Of a stretch of DNA of 64,000 nt, positions 37,346 through 46,144 are shown piece by piece. The DNA comes from Betaproteobacteria bacterium (GTDB lineage: Bacteria > Pseudomonadota > Gammaproteobacteria > Burkholderiales > Burkholderiaceae_C). The position numbers and the translations under genes were made by a program. Below the pieces are notes generated by a model. It saw only the letters and a list, made by a program, of their open reading frames with translations. It made no database searches and was not told the origin of the DNA. Location of the stretch: assembly GCA_016704535.1 (NCBI GenBank), contig JADIZZ010000003.1, positions 1 through 64,000 on the forward strand. Direction: 5' to 3'. Position 1 is the stretch's first letter; each line of letters begins with the position of its first letter.

Positions 37346-40237
37346 ATGGCAGGCCCTTCGACGACAGCGCAACCTCGCGAGTCGCCCACGCCGGCGGATA
37401 CGGCCGCGAGCGTGATTGCCACTGTCGAGGCCACCTTGCGCGAGCTGCACGCGGGCGACCCGGAGCTGCCCCCAGTGCTGCTGTCCAGCGTGCTGGACCG
37501 TGACCTGGGTTTCGACAGCCTGGCGCGCATGGAGCTGCTGCTGCGCACCGAGCGTGCCCTCGGCGTCGACCTGCCGGCGGACACGCTGCAGCGCGCCGAA
37601 ACCGTGGCCGACCTGCTGGGCGCGGTGCAACGAGCCCTGATTCAGCCGGGCGCCGGGCCCACGCCGCCGGCCGGTGGTGCGGTGCACGCGCTGCCCAGAC
37701 CCTTGATCACCCCCGGGCCGCCCGACGCGAACAGCGGGCAGACCGGCCCGCCAGCGCACGCCGGCACCCTGCTCGACGTGCTGGCCTGGCATCTGCAGTG
37801 GCATCCCGATCAGACGCAGCTCGTCGTGCTGGCCGACGACACGCAGGAAGGCGGCGAGCAGCGCATCAGCTACCGCCAGCTCGCCGATGCGTCGGCGGCC
37901 GTCGCAGCCGGCCTGCAGCGCGCCGGTGTCGTGCCGCGCCAGTGCGTGGCCATCATGCTGGCGACCTCGGCCGACTACTTCAGCACCTACTTCGGCATCC
38001 TGATGGCCGGCGCCATTCCGGTGCCGATCTATCCGCCGGCGCGTGCCTCGCAACTCGAAGACCATGTGTTGCGCCACGGCGGCATCCTCGACAACGCGTG
38101 CGCCGTGATGCTGGTCACCGTGGCTGAGGCGATGGTGGTGGCGCGCCTCCTGCAGGCGCGTGTGCCGGGGCTGCGCCACGTGGTCACGCCGCAGCAGCTG
38201 GCCCTGGCCGGCGGCACGCCCACGCCGGTGACGGTGCGCGGTGACGACATCGCCTTCATCCAGTACACCTCGGGCAGCACCGGCCAGCCCAAGGGCGTGG
38301 CGCTGACGCACGCCAACCTGCTGGCCAACATCCGCGCCATGGCGCAGGCCATCGACGCCACAACAAGCGATGTGTTCGTCAGCTGGCTGCCGCTGTACCA
38401 CGACATGGGCCTGATCGGCGCCTGGCTGGCGCCGCTGTACGTCGGCTTCCCGCTGGTGGTGATGTCGCCGCTGGCCTTTCTGGCCAAGCCGCTGCGCTGG
38501 CTGCAGGCCATGCACCGCTGGCGCGGCACGCTTTCGGCGGGGCCGAACTTCGCCTACGAGCTGTGCCTGAAGCGCATCGACGATGCGGCGCTGGCCGGGC
38601 TCGACCTGAGCGCCTGGCGGCTGGCCTTCAACGGCGCCGAAGCGGTCAGCCCCGACACCGTGCGGCGCTTTGCCGAGCGCTTCGCGCCGTGCGGCCTGCG
38701 GCGTGAAGCGATGGCGCCGGTGTACGGCCTGGCCGAAGCCTCGGTGGGCCTGCTGTTCCCGCCAGGGCCGCGTGTGGCGCCCATCGACGCGGTGGCGCGG
38801 GAGCCCTTCACGCGTGAGCGCCGCGCCGTGCCTGCCGCGCCCGACGATGCCGGCGCGCTGCGCTTCGCGGCCTGCGGGCGGCCGCTGCCGGGCCACGCGG
38901 TGCGCATCGTCGACGAAGCCGGCGTCGAGGTCGGCGAGCGCATCGAAGGCCGGCTCGAATTCAAGGGGCCGTCGGCCACGCGCGGCTACTTCCACAACGC
39001 CGAGCAGACGGCCAGGCTGTTCCACGACGGCTGGCTGGACAGCGGCGACCGCGCGTATGCCGCCGACGGCGACTTCTACATCACCGGCCGCGTCAAGGAC
39101 ATCGTGATCCGTGGCGGGCGCAACCTCTACCCGCAGGAAGTCGAGGAAGCCGTGGGCCGGGTCGACGGCGTGCGCAAGGGCTGCGTGGCCGTGTTCGGCA
39201 GCCCCGACCCCAACACCGGCACCGAACGCCTGGTGGTGCTCGCCGAAGTGCGGCCGGCGGGTGCCGAGGCCCGGGCGCGGCTGCGGGAAGCCGTGTCGCG
39301 CGCCGTCATCGATGCGATCGGCGAGCCGCCCGACGAGATCGTGCTGGCCCCGCCGCAGACGGTGCTCAAGACCTCCAGCGGCAAGGTGCGGCGTTCGGCC
39401 TGCCGCAGCGTGTACGAAGCCGGGGGCGTGGGGGCCGCGCCGGCCAGCGCCTGGCGCCAGGTGCTGCGGCTGGCCGGGGGCGCCGTGTGGCCACGTGCAC
39501 GACAGCTGGCGCGTGCGCTCGCCCGAGGGCTGTTCGGGTGCTGGGCGGTGCTGGTGTTCTGGCTGCTCGCGCCGCTGACCTGGTTGCTGACGCTGATGAT
39601 GCCCAACCCGGCCGCCGCCTGGGCGCTGGGCGGCATCGCGGCGCGTCTGCTGTTCCGTCTCACCGGCACGGGCTTGACGGTGCGCGGGCTGGACCGGCTG
39701 CCGAGCGGCCCCTGCGTGCTCGTCAGCAACCACGCGAGCTACCTGGACGGCGTGATCCTGGTCGCCGCGCTGCCGCGCCCGTTTGCCTTCGTCGCCAAGC
39801 GCGAACTGCAGCCGCAGTTCGTGGCCGGGCACTACCTGCGGCGCCTGGGTGCCGAATTCGTCGAGCGCAGCGACCTGCAGCGCAGCGTCGCCGACGCCGG
39901 CCGGCTGGCCGAACTGGCGCAGCAGGGCCCGTCGCTGGCCGTGTTTCCGGAAGGTACTTTCGTCGCCCGGCCGGGGCTGCTGCCCTTCCATCTCGGCGCC
40001 TTCCTGGCCGCTGCGCGCGCCGGCGTGCCGGTGGTGCCGGTGGCCATCGGTGGCAGCCGCGAGCTGCTGCCGGACGGCCGCTGGTGGCCGCGACGGGCGT
40101 CGCTGCAGGTCGATGTCTGTGCGCCGATCCCCCCCGCTGCGCAGGCAGCAGGGCAGGCACCAGAACTCTTCGCCGTCGCCGTCAAGCTGCGCGAGGCGTC
40201 GCGTCGGGCCATCGCCGGGCAGCTCGATGGCGCGTGA
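37346..40237 (+). CDS. ACP - fatty acyl-AMP ligase (FAAL) - PlsC acyltransferase fusion protein
   Basis: 963 residues with three activities in order. Residues 20-97: acyl-carrier domain, phosphopantetheine site Ser58 in DLGFDSLARMELL. Residues 135-690: AMP-forming ligase of FAAL type, with P-loop YTSGSTGQPKG (307-317), WLPLYHDMGLIG (347-358), PVYGLAEAS, GWLDSGDRAY and catalytic Lys680 (SSGK). One or two hydrophobic helices at about 729-752. Residues 775-930: PlsC-type acyltransferase, HX4D as NHASYLD (His796, Asp801) and FPEGTF (867-872). The likely job is to activate a free fatty acid, load it on its own ACP and transfer it to a lipid or other acceptor at the membrane. ATG 37346 was chosen because upstream sequence overlaps the tRNA. 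The acceptor is unknown. Confidence 0.85.
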   Translation: MAGPSTTAQPRESPTPADTAASVIATVEATLRELHAGDPELPPVLLSSVLDRDLGFDSLARMELLLRTERALGVDLPADTLQRAETVADLLGAVQRALIQPGAGPTPPAGGAVHALPRPLITPGPPDANSGQTGPPAHAGTLLDVLAWHLQWHPDQTQLVVLADDTQEGGEQRISYRQLADASAAVAAGLQRAGVVPRQCVAIMLATSADYFSTYFGILMAGAIPVPIYPPARASQLEDHVLRHGGILDNACAVMLVTVAEAMVVARLLQARVPGLRHVVTPQQLALAGGTPTPVTVRGDDIAFIQYTSGSTGQPKGVALTHANLLANIRAMAQAIDATTSDVFVSWLPLYHDMGLIGAWLAPLYVGFPLVVMSPLAFLAKPLRWLQAMHRWRGTLSAGPNFAYELCLKRIDDAALAGLDLSAWRLAFNGAEAVSPDTVRRFAERFAPCGLRREAMAPVYGLAEASVGLLFPPGPRVAPIDAVAREPFTRERRAVPAAPDDAGALRFAACGRPLPGHAVRIVDEAGVEVGERIEGRLEFKGPSATRGYFHNAEQTARLFHDGWLDSGDRAYAADGDFYITGRVKDIVIRGGRNLYPQEVEEAVGRVDGVRKGCVAVFGSPDPNTGTERLVVLAEVRPAGAEARARLREAVSRAVIDAIGEPPDEIVLAPPQTVLKTSSGKVRRSACRSVYEAGGVGAAPASAWRQVLRLAGGAVWPRARQLARALARGLFGCWAVLVFWLLAPLTWLLTLMMPNPAAAWALGGIAARLLFRLTGTGLTVRGLDRLPSGPCVLVSNHASYLDGVILVAALPRPFAFVAKRELQPQFVAGHYLRRLGAEFVERSDLQRSVADAGRLAELAQQGPSLAVFPEGTFVARPGLLPFHLGAFLAAARAGVPVVPVAIGGSRELLPDGRWWPRRASLQVDVCAPIPPAAQAAGQAPELFAVAVKLREASRRAIAGQLDGA

Positions 40238-40253
40238 GCCGCTCCGGTGGCCG

Positions 40254-40949
40254 ATGAGGTCACTGGCGACACGGCTGCGCCATCGCGTCCGGCGCGTGTT
40301 CGTGGTCTTCGGATTGCTCGCAGGGCTGTCTGCCTGCGGCGCGGCGCCTGTGGCGCCAGCCGTTGCCGCGTCGGCCGCGGCCGCTGTGCCACAGCCCACC
40401 CCCTACAGCGTGCATGTCGTCAATCACGGCTGGCACGCCGGCCTCGTGCTGCGCGCCAGCGATGTGCCTGCCGGCGCCTGGCCCGCCAGGGCCGACTTCC
40501 CCGACGCCGACTACCTGGAGGTCGGCTGGGGCGACCGCGCGTACTACATGGCAGCCGATCCCGGCCTCTGGCTCGGGCTGAAGGCCGTCGCCTGGCCGAC
40601 GCCGGGGGTGCTGCATGTGGTCGGTGTCGATGCCGCGCCCGAGCGCTTCTTCCCGGGCGCCGAGATCCTGGAGATCGGCGTTGCGCCGGCCGGGCTGCAG
40701 CGCCTGCTCGCGCACCTGCGCCAGAGCCACGAAGTCGACGGCGCGGGGCGCCCGATCACGCTGGGCGCGGGCTTGTACGGCCACAGCCGCTTCTATGCCT
40801 CGCGCGAGCAGTTCCACCTGTTCAAGACCTGCAACGTGTGGGTGGCCGCGGCACTGCAAGCGGCCGGCGTGCAGGTCACGCCGGCGCCGACGCTCACGAC
40901 CGAGCGGCTGATGGTCCAGCTGCGGCCGCTGGCGAAGGTGGGGCCGTGA
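40254..40949 (+). CDS. DUF2459 (TIGR02117) family lipoprotein
   Basis: 231 residues. A lipoprotein signal with lipobox LSAC (VFVVFGLLAGLSACG) is followed by an Ala-rich spacer. The conserved domain contains VHVVNHGWHAGLVLR, FPDADYLEVGWGDRAYYMA and TCNVWVAAALQAAG. The family is of unknown function; its HGWH...GWGDRAYY...TCNVW pattern resembles a papain-like arrangement, but this is only an impression. It starts 16 bases after the fusion acyltransferase stop codon (an alternative ATG at 40227 would overlap it), so the two are probably co-expressed and may act on the same envelope lipid. Confidence 0.8.
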   Translation: MRSLATRLRHRVRRVFVVFGLLAGLSACGAAPVAPAVAASAAAAVPQPTPYSVHVVNHGWHAGLVLRASDVPAGAWPARADFPDADYLEVGWGDRAYYMAADPGLWLGLKAVAWPTPGVLHVVGVDAAPERFFPGAEILEIGVAPAGLQRLLAHLRQSHEVDGAGRPITLGAGLYGHSRFYASREQFHLFKTCNVWVAAALQAAGVQVTPAPTLTTERLMVQLRPLAKVGP

Positions 40950-41342
40950 ACGATGCCTGGCTGCCAGCGGAACGCGTCCGGGAGATCGGGTTGCGCAAGA
41001 GGCGCGGCACGGCCCCCGCACCAGCATGGGCGAAGAGGCGCACGAAGGGGTCGCAACGTGACCCGACGCACTCACCAGGCGTCGCCCGCGCGGTCCAGAA
41101 CGGTCGTCGTGATCCGTCTGTACGTCGCCGGCGCGCCCAACGCCATGTAGGCTGCTGCTGACCTGGCAGAAGCGGCGCAAGGCCGACGGTTCCTGAGCGT
41201 CCGGCGCCGTCGGCGCACCCGGCTGGCCGTTCACGGCATGCCGGTACCGTTTCGTCGCAGCGTTCTGCGGGCGGGGCAGCGCGGGGCGTTACGCTCGCGC
41301 CTTCGAATTCCCGGAGCGGCGTGCACGGCACGCCGCGTGATC
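40950..41342 (+). other. Gene-free interval before the RND efflux genes
   Basis: This 393-base gap has no open frame with family features. A short stretch near 41108-41149 would read RLYVAGAPNAM before a stop codon, faintly like the start of KaiB, but nothing supporting follows. The interval ends with a perfect 8-bp hairpin just upstream of the RND adaptor start codon. It probably holds the promoter of the efflux operon, although no clear -35/-10 pair is visible. Confidence 0.5.
41317..41335 (+). promoter_or_regulatory. Hairpin in the leader just before the RND adaptor start codon
   Basis: CGGCGTGC, ACG and GCACGCCG form a perfect eight-pair hairpin ending seven bases before ATG 41343. The only Shine-Dalgarno-like GGAG lies at its 5' foot (41313-41316). 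In mRNA this structure would cover the ribosome landing zone and could limit translation. Confidence 0.45.
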
Positions 41343-42503
41343 ATGCGCATATCCCTCCTCGTCCTGGCCTGCGTGGCGGCCCTGGCGTCCTGCGGCAAGT
41401 CCGGCGCGCCTAGCGGCACGGCCCAGTCGCCTGCCGGTGCGGCCAGCGCCGCCGCGACCGCGGCGACGCTGCTGCTGTCGCCCGAAGACCTGCTCGTCCT
41501 GCAGCCCAGCCTGCTGGCCAGCGGGCCGGTAATCACCGGTTCGGTGCAGCCCGAGCGCCGCGCCGACCTGCGCGCCGAGGTGGCGGCGGTGGTGATGCAG
41601 GTGCTCAAGCAGAACGGCGACACCGTGCGTGCCGGCGAGCAACTGCTGCGCCTGGACGACACCGCCATCCGCGAGAGCCTGGGTTCTGCCGAAGAAGCGG
41701 TGCGTGCCTCGACGCAGGCCTTCGAACAGACCGAGCGCCAGGTGCAGCGCCTGCGCACGCTGCAGGCCCAGGGCATGACCTCGACACAGGCGCTGGAAGA
41801 CGCCGAGCAGCGACGCAACAACGCGCAGAGCGATCTTGTGGCCGCGCGTTCGCGCGCGGTGACGGCGCGCCAGCAGCTGGCGCGCACCTCGGTGCGGGCG
41901 CCCTTCGACGGTGTCGTCAGCGAGCGCAAGGCCTCGGTGGGCGACACCGTGCAGGTCGGGCGTGAGCTGTTGAAGGTGATCGACCCGCGCAGCATGCGCT
42001 TCGAGGGCCTGGTCTCGGCCGATCGCATGCTGGAACTGAAGGTCGGCCAGGTGGTGTCCTTCCGCATCAACGGCTACACGCAGGGCGACTTCGCCGGCAA
42101 GGTGCGCCGCATCGACGCCGCGGCCAACGCCACCACGCGCCAGGTCGAGGTGGTGGTGGGTTTCGACGACCCCACGGCCGCGCCCAGGGTGGCGGGCCTG
42201 TTCGCCGAAGGCCGCGTCGAGACCGGCGGCATGCAGACATTGACGCTGCCCGGCAGCGCGGTGGTGCGGGCCGGTGAGCAGGCCTTCGTCTGGCGCCTCG
42301 ACGCCAGCAAGCTGGCCAAGGTGGCAGTGCGGCTGGGTGAGCGTGATGCTCGGAGCGGCGAGTTGCCCGTCTTGTCCGGCCTGAAGGCCGGTGACCGCCT
42401 GCTGCGCAACCCGGGCAGCACGCTGGTCGATGGCCAGAAGTTCGAGTTCGCGGCCGCCGTGCAGGCCGCCGGCGCCGCGGCCTCGTCCGCTGCGCTCAAG
42501 TGA
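41343..42503 (+). CDS. RND efflux periplasmic adaptor (membrane fusion lipoprotein)
   Basis: 386 residues. Lipoprotein signal MRISLLVLACVAALASCGKS with lipobox LASC. The HlyD-like fold follows: barrel-sandwich half PERRADLRAEVAAVV, a helical hairpin at about 120-175 (EQTERQVQRLRTLQAQGMTS), second lipoyl half ARTSVRAPFDGVVSERKASVGD, beta-barrel and membrane-proximal domain. It links the inner-membrane pump to an outer-membrane channel. It ends nine bases before the pump gene. No TolC-type gene is present in this cluster. The substrate is unknown. Confidence 0.92.
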   Translation: MRISLLVLACVAALASCGKSGAPSGTAQSPAGAASAAATAATLLLSPEDLLVLQPSLLASGPVITGSVQPERRADLRAEVAAVVMQVLKQNGDTVRAGEQLLRLDDTAIRESLGSAEEAVRASTQAFEQTERQVQRLRTLQAQGMTSTQALEDAEQRRNNAQSDLVAARSRAVTARQQLARTSVRAPFDGVVSERKASVGDTVQVGRELLKVIDPRSMRFEGLVSADRMLELKVGQVVSFRINGYTQGDFAGKVRRIDAAANATTRQVEVVVGFDDPTAAPRVAGLFAEGRVETGGMQTLTLPGSAVVRAGEQAFVWRLDASKLAKVAVRLGERDARSGELPVLSGLKAGDRLLRNPGSTLVDGQKFEFAAAVQAAGAAASSAALK

Positions 42504-42512
42504 GGCCGCGCC

Positions 42513-45500
42513 ATGTTCCTCTCTGATTTCAGCATCAAGCGCCCGGTGGCGATGGTCGTCATCATCCTTGGCCTGATGGCGCTGGGCCTGCTGGCCCTGA
42601 GCAAACTGCGCGTGAACCAGATGCCCGACGTCGAGCAGCCGCTGCTCGTCGTGGCCATCCCCTACCCGGGCGCCAGTCCCGACACCGTCGAGCGCGAGGT
42701 CGTCAACCGCATCGAGAAGGCGCTGCAGGGCATCTCGGGCGTCACCGACGTGCGCAGCACGGCCAGCGAAGGCAACGCGCAGCTGCTGCTGATCTTCAAC
42801 TTCGACAAGAACATGATCGAGGCCGCCGACGAGGTGCGCAACGCCATCGCCTCGGTGCGCTACAAGCTGCCGGTGGAGATGCGCGAGCCCATCCTGCGGC
42901 GTGTCGACCCGTCCGCGCAGCCCATCATGCAGCTGGCGCTGTCGTCCAGCAGCCTGAGTCACGCGCAGATCTCGCGCCTGGCCGAGGACGAGCTGTCCGA
43001 CCGCTTCCGCGGCATCAACGGCGTGGCCGTGGTCAACGTCAACGGCGCACTGCGGCGTGAACTGAGCGTGCTGCTGCGTGCCGAGAAGCTGCGGGAGTTC
43101 GAGGTGAGCGTCACCGAGGTCGTGGCAGCCCTGCGCGCACAGAACGCCACCGCGCCCGTGGGCAAGGTGCGCGGCACGCTGCAGGACCAGAGCATCCGCC
43201 TCGTCGGCCGCATCGAGAGCCCGGCCGAATTCGGCCAGATCGTCATCAAGCGCCGAGGCAGCGAACTCGTGCGCCTGGAACAGGTGGCGGTGGTGAAGGA
43301 CGGCTTCGCCGAACTGAGCAGCTTCTCGGTGCGCAGCGGCAACCCCAATGTCGGCCTGTCGATCACGCGCACCCGCGAGGCCAGCACGGTGAGCGTGGCC
43401 GACGACATCCGCAAGCTCGTGGGCGAGATCAACAAGACCCTGCCTGCCGGCACGAAGCTGGAGGTGACGCAGGACGGCGGCGAGAGCGCGAACAACAGCC
43501 TGCGCAACGTCATCGAGGCGCTGGTCTTCGGTGCCGGGCTGACGATCCTCGTCGTCTACGTCTTCCTGAACTCGTGGCGCAGCACGCTGATCACCGCGCT
43601 GAGTTTGCCCACCAGCGTGGTGGCCGCATTCATCGCGGTGTGGCTTTGCGGTTTCACGCTGAACTTCATGAGCCTGCTGGGCCTGAGCCTGGCCATCGGC
43701 GTGCTCATTGACGACGCCATCGTCGTGCGCGAGAACATCGTGCGCCACATGGAACGCGGAGAGGACCGCCGCACCGCGGCGCTCAACGGCACGGCCGAGA
43801 TCGGTCTGGCGGTGGCTGCCACCACCTTCAGCATCGTGGCCGTGTTCGTGCCGGTGGCCTTCATGCCCGGCGTCAGCGGCGAATGGTTCCGGCCTTTCGG
43901 GCTGACGGTGGTGGCCTCGGTGCTGGTCAGCCTGTTCATCAGCTTCACGCTCGACCCCATGCTGTCGGCCTACTGGGGCGACCCACCCGGCCATCACCAG
44001 GCGCCCAAGACAGGCATCAGCCGCCAGCTGGCGCGCTTCAACGTCTGGTTCGACCACCAGGCCGACCGCTACGGGCGTGTCATTGCCTGGGCGCTGCACC
44101 ACCGGCGCTGGATGGCGGCCTTCGCCGTGGCCAGTTTCGTGGTGGCCATCGGCCTGCAGGTGAAGTTCGGCGGTTCGAGCTTCCTGCCCGCGTCCGACTT
44201 CGGCACCATCGCCATCGACGTGCGCACGCCGTCCAGCAGCAGCCTGGAGTACGCCCGCCTGAAGGTCGAGGCCGCCGCCGCTCTGGCGCGCACGCTGCCC
44301 GAGACCAAGGCCACCAACAGCTACGTCAACCCGGGCGGTGGGCGCATCTACGTCGACATCGGCAAGAGCACGCAGCGCAAGCGCAAGGCGCAGGCCATCG
44401 CGGCTGACCTGCGCCAGCTCACTGCGCGCCTGGTGGGCGCCGAGTACGTGGTGCTCGAAGACCTGAACAACGGCGCGCAGAAGCCGGTGCAGATCCGCTT
44501 CACGGGCGCCGACACGCGCCAGTTGCTCGTCATCACCAGTGCCTTCATGGAGAAGCTGCGCACAGTGCCCGGCGCGGTCGACGTCGGCCTGTCGGAACAG
44601 GACCCGCAGGACGAGATGAAGATCGAGCTCGACCGCGGATTGGCCAACACGCTGGGCATCAGCGTCAACGACGCCGCACAGGCGCTGCGCGTGGCCTTCG
44701 CGGGCGTGGAAGTGGGCGACTGGGTCGACCCCGGCGGCGAGACACGCGACGTCGCGGTGCGCCTGCATCCCGATGACCGCGTCAGCGCCGCCAACATCGA
44801 GCGCCTGCCCATCGCGGTGAGCGGCAGCAACCGCATGGTGCCGCTGGAGCAGATCGCCACCGTCACGATGGGCAAGGGGCCGAGCCAGATCCAGCACAAC
44901 GACGGCAAGCGAACCATCAGCGTGGCGGCCAACGTGCAGGGGCGTTCACCGGGAGAGGTCACCGCCGAAGCGCTGAAACTGGCGCGCGCGATGGACTACC
45001 CGCCCGGCTACGGGCTGGAACTGGCCGGCGCTTCGCGCGACCAGCAGGAGGTATTCAAGCAGATGGGCATCGCGCTGGCCTCGGGCATCGCGCTGATGTA
45101 CTTGGTGCTGGTGATGCAGTTCGGCAGCTTCACGGCGCCGCTGGCGGTGATGCTGTCCTTGCCGCTGAGCTTGATCGGCGTGGTGCTGGCGCTGCTGCTG
45201 ACCGGCGGCACGCTCAACTTGATGAGCTTCATCGGCGTCATCATGCTGATGGGGTTGGTGGCAAAAAACGCCATCCTTCTGCTGGACGCGGCGCGGGTGC
45301 AGGAAGCACAAGGCGTCGATCGCGAAGAGGCGCTGATGGTCGCCGGCCGCAAGCGTCTGCGGCCCATCCTGATGACCACTTTCGCGCTGGTGGCGGGCAT
45401 GTTGCCGGTGGCAATCGGTGTCGGTGAAGGGGGCGAGTTCTACCGCCCGATGGCCGTGGCCATCATCGGCGGCGTGATCACCAGCACGCTGTTGACGCTG

Positions 45501-45719
45501 CTGGTGATTCCGAGCTTCTACGACAGCATCGAGAACGCCCGCGACCACGTGGCGGTGAAGTTCCGGCGGCGCGAAGGCCGCTGGAACACCTTCGTGGCCT
45601 TCGTGCTGACGGGGCTGGAGGTGCTGGCGGCATTGACCGGGCTGCGTCTGCTGTGGCGCGGACTGGCCGGTACCGTCGCCTGGGTGCGCCGCCGTGGAGG
45701 CCGAGCGCAAACGGCCTGA
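42513..45719 (+). CDS. RND efflux transporter permease
   Basis: 1068 residues, typical of HAE1/AcrB-like pumps, with 12 membrane helices in two repeats and two large periplasmic loops. It starts MFLSDFSIKRPVAMVVIILG. The proton-relay Asp pair is in the LAIGVLIDDAIVVRENIVRHME segment of helix 4. The second half has LMSFIGVIMLMGLVAKNAIL and GRKRLRPILMTTFALVAGM. It works with the adaptor directly upstream to expel a drug, metabolite or metal. No local regulator is present, and the outer-membrane component is missing. Confidence 0.95.
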   Translation: MFLSDFSIKRPVAMVVIILGLMALGLLALSKLRVNQMPDVEQPLLVVAIPYPGASPDTVEREVVNRIEKALQGISGVTDVRSTASEGNAQLLLIFNFDKNMIEAADEVRNAIASVRYKLPVEMREPILRRVDPSAQPIMQLALSSSSLSHAQISRLAEDELSDRFRGINGVAVVNVNGALRRELSVLLRAEKLREFEVSVTEVVAALRAQNATAPVGKVRGTLQDQSIRLVGRIESPAEFGQIVIKRRGSELVRLEQVAVVKDGFAELSSFSVRSGNPNVGLSITRTREASTVSVADDIRKLVGEINKTLPAGTKLEVTQDGGESANNSLRNVIEALVFGAGLTILVVYVFLNSWRSTLITALSLPTSVVAAFIAVWLCGFTLNFMSLLGLSLAIGVLIDDAIVVRENIVRHMERGEDRRTAALNGTAEIGLAVAATTFSIVAVFVPVAFMPGVSGEWFRPFGLTVVASVLVSLFISFTLDPMLSAYWGDPPGHHQAPKTGISRQLARFNVWFDHQADRYGRVIAWALHHRRWMAAFAVASFVVAIGLQVKFGGSSFLPASDFGTIAIDVRTPSSSSLEYARLKVEAAAALARTLPETKATNSYVNPGGGRIYVDIGKSTQRKRKAQAIAADLRQLTARLVGAEYVVLEDLNNGAQKPVQIRFTGADTRQLLVITSAFMEKLRTVPGAVDVGLSEQDPQDEMKIELDRGLANTLGISVNDAAQALRVAFAGVEVGDWVDPGGETRDVAVRLHPDDRVSAANIERLPIAVSGSNRMVPLEQIATVTMGKGPSQIQHNDGKRTISVAANVQGRSPGEVTAEALKLARAMDYPPGYGLELAGASRDQQEVFKQMGIALASGIALMYLVLVMQFGSFTAPLAVMLSLPLSLIGVVLALLLTGGTLNLMSFIGVIMLMGLVAKNAILLLDAARVQEAQGVDREEALMVAGRKRLRPILMTTFALVAGMLPVAIGVGEGGEFYRPMAVAIIGGVITSTLLTLLVIPSFYDSIENARDHVAVKFRRREGRWNTFVAFVLTGLEVLAALTGLRLLWRGLAGTVAWVRRRGGRAQTA

Positions 45720-45788
45720 GCGCAGACGAGGGTGTACTGGCCGCTGATGCCGCCGGCAGGACGCCGGTGGCGAACCTCTCGCTCGGCC

Positions 45789-46034
45789 TCAGTTGACCTG
45801 GGCGATATGGGCCGCCTCGGCGGGTTGTGCCTGAGGCGCTTTGGGGGCGGTGTCGCTGGCGGTGTTGGCCTCGACACTCGGCAGCACGGTGTTGATGCCC
45901 AGGGTCAGGGCCATCAGCAGCAAGGCAAAAACCAGCGGTTCGACCGGCAGCGGCCGGCGGCGACGGGCAAGTAGCGATGGTGCAATCGTCGGAGCCGTTT
46001 TCACTGTGTGCACTCGAAAAATGTCAAGCTCCAT
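45789..46034 (-). CDS. Small single-pass membrane protein, unknown
   Basis: 81 residues. A basic cytoplasmic N-terminus (SLLARRRRPLPVEP) is followed by one hydrophobic helix (LVFALLLMALTLGINTVL, about residues 35-53) and an Ala/Pro-rich tail. Codon third positions in the second half are strongly GC-biased like true genes of this genome (runs of GCC, ACC, AGC, GAC), which supports coding. The Shine-Dalgarno sequence is weak, and the frame could extend upstream. It converges with the RND pump gene and diverges from cysQ. No family recognised. Confidence 0.5.
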   Translation of the reverse strand: MELDIFRVHTVKTAPTIAPSLLARRRRPLPVEPLVFALLLMALTLGINTVLPSVEANTASDTAPKAPQAQPAEAAHIAQVN

Positions 46035-46144
46035 TGGGCCATGCGAATGTGTCAGATCGATGCTTTGGCTCAATGACGGGCTGTGATGAAATCCCCGAAC
46101 AAGGGGGGTCCCGGTCTCGATCCCCCCCATGTGCGGGGCCCGCC

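Noticed and set aside
41108..41150. Short stretch reading RLYVAGAPNAM, similar to the start of KaiB
   Set aside because: A stop codon follows at once and neither the same frame nor the other frames continue with KaiB-like sequence; the match is too short to call a kaiB remnant.
46095..46135. G-tract/C-tract pairing before cysQ as a terminator or G-quadruplex
   Set aside because: Only single runs of G on each strand; insufficient for a quadruplex and no T-run for termination.
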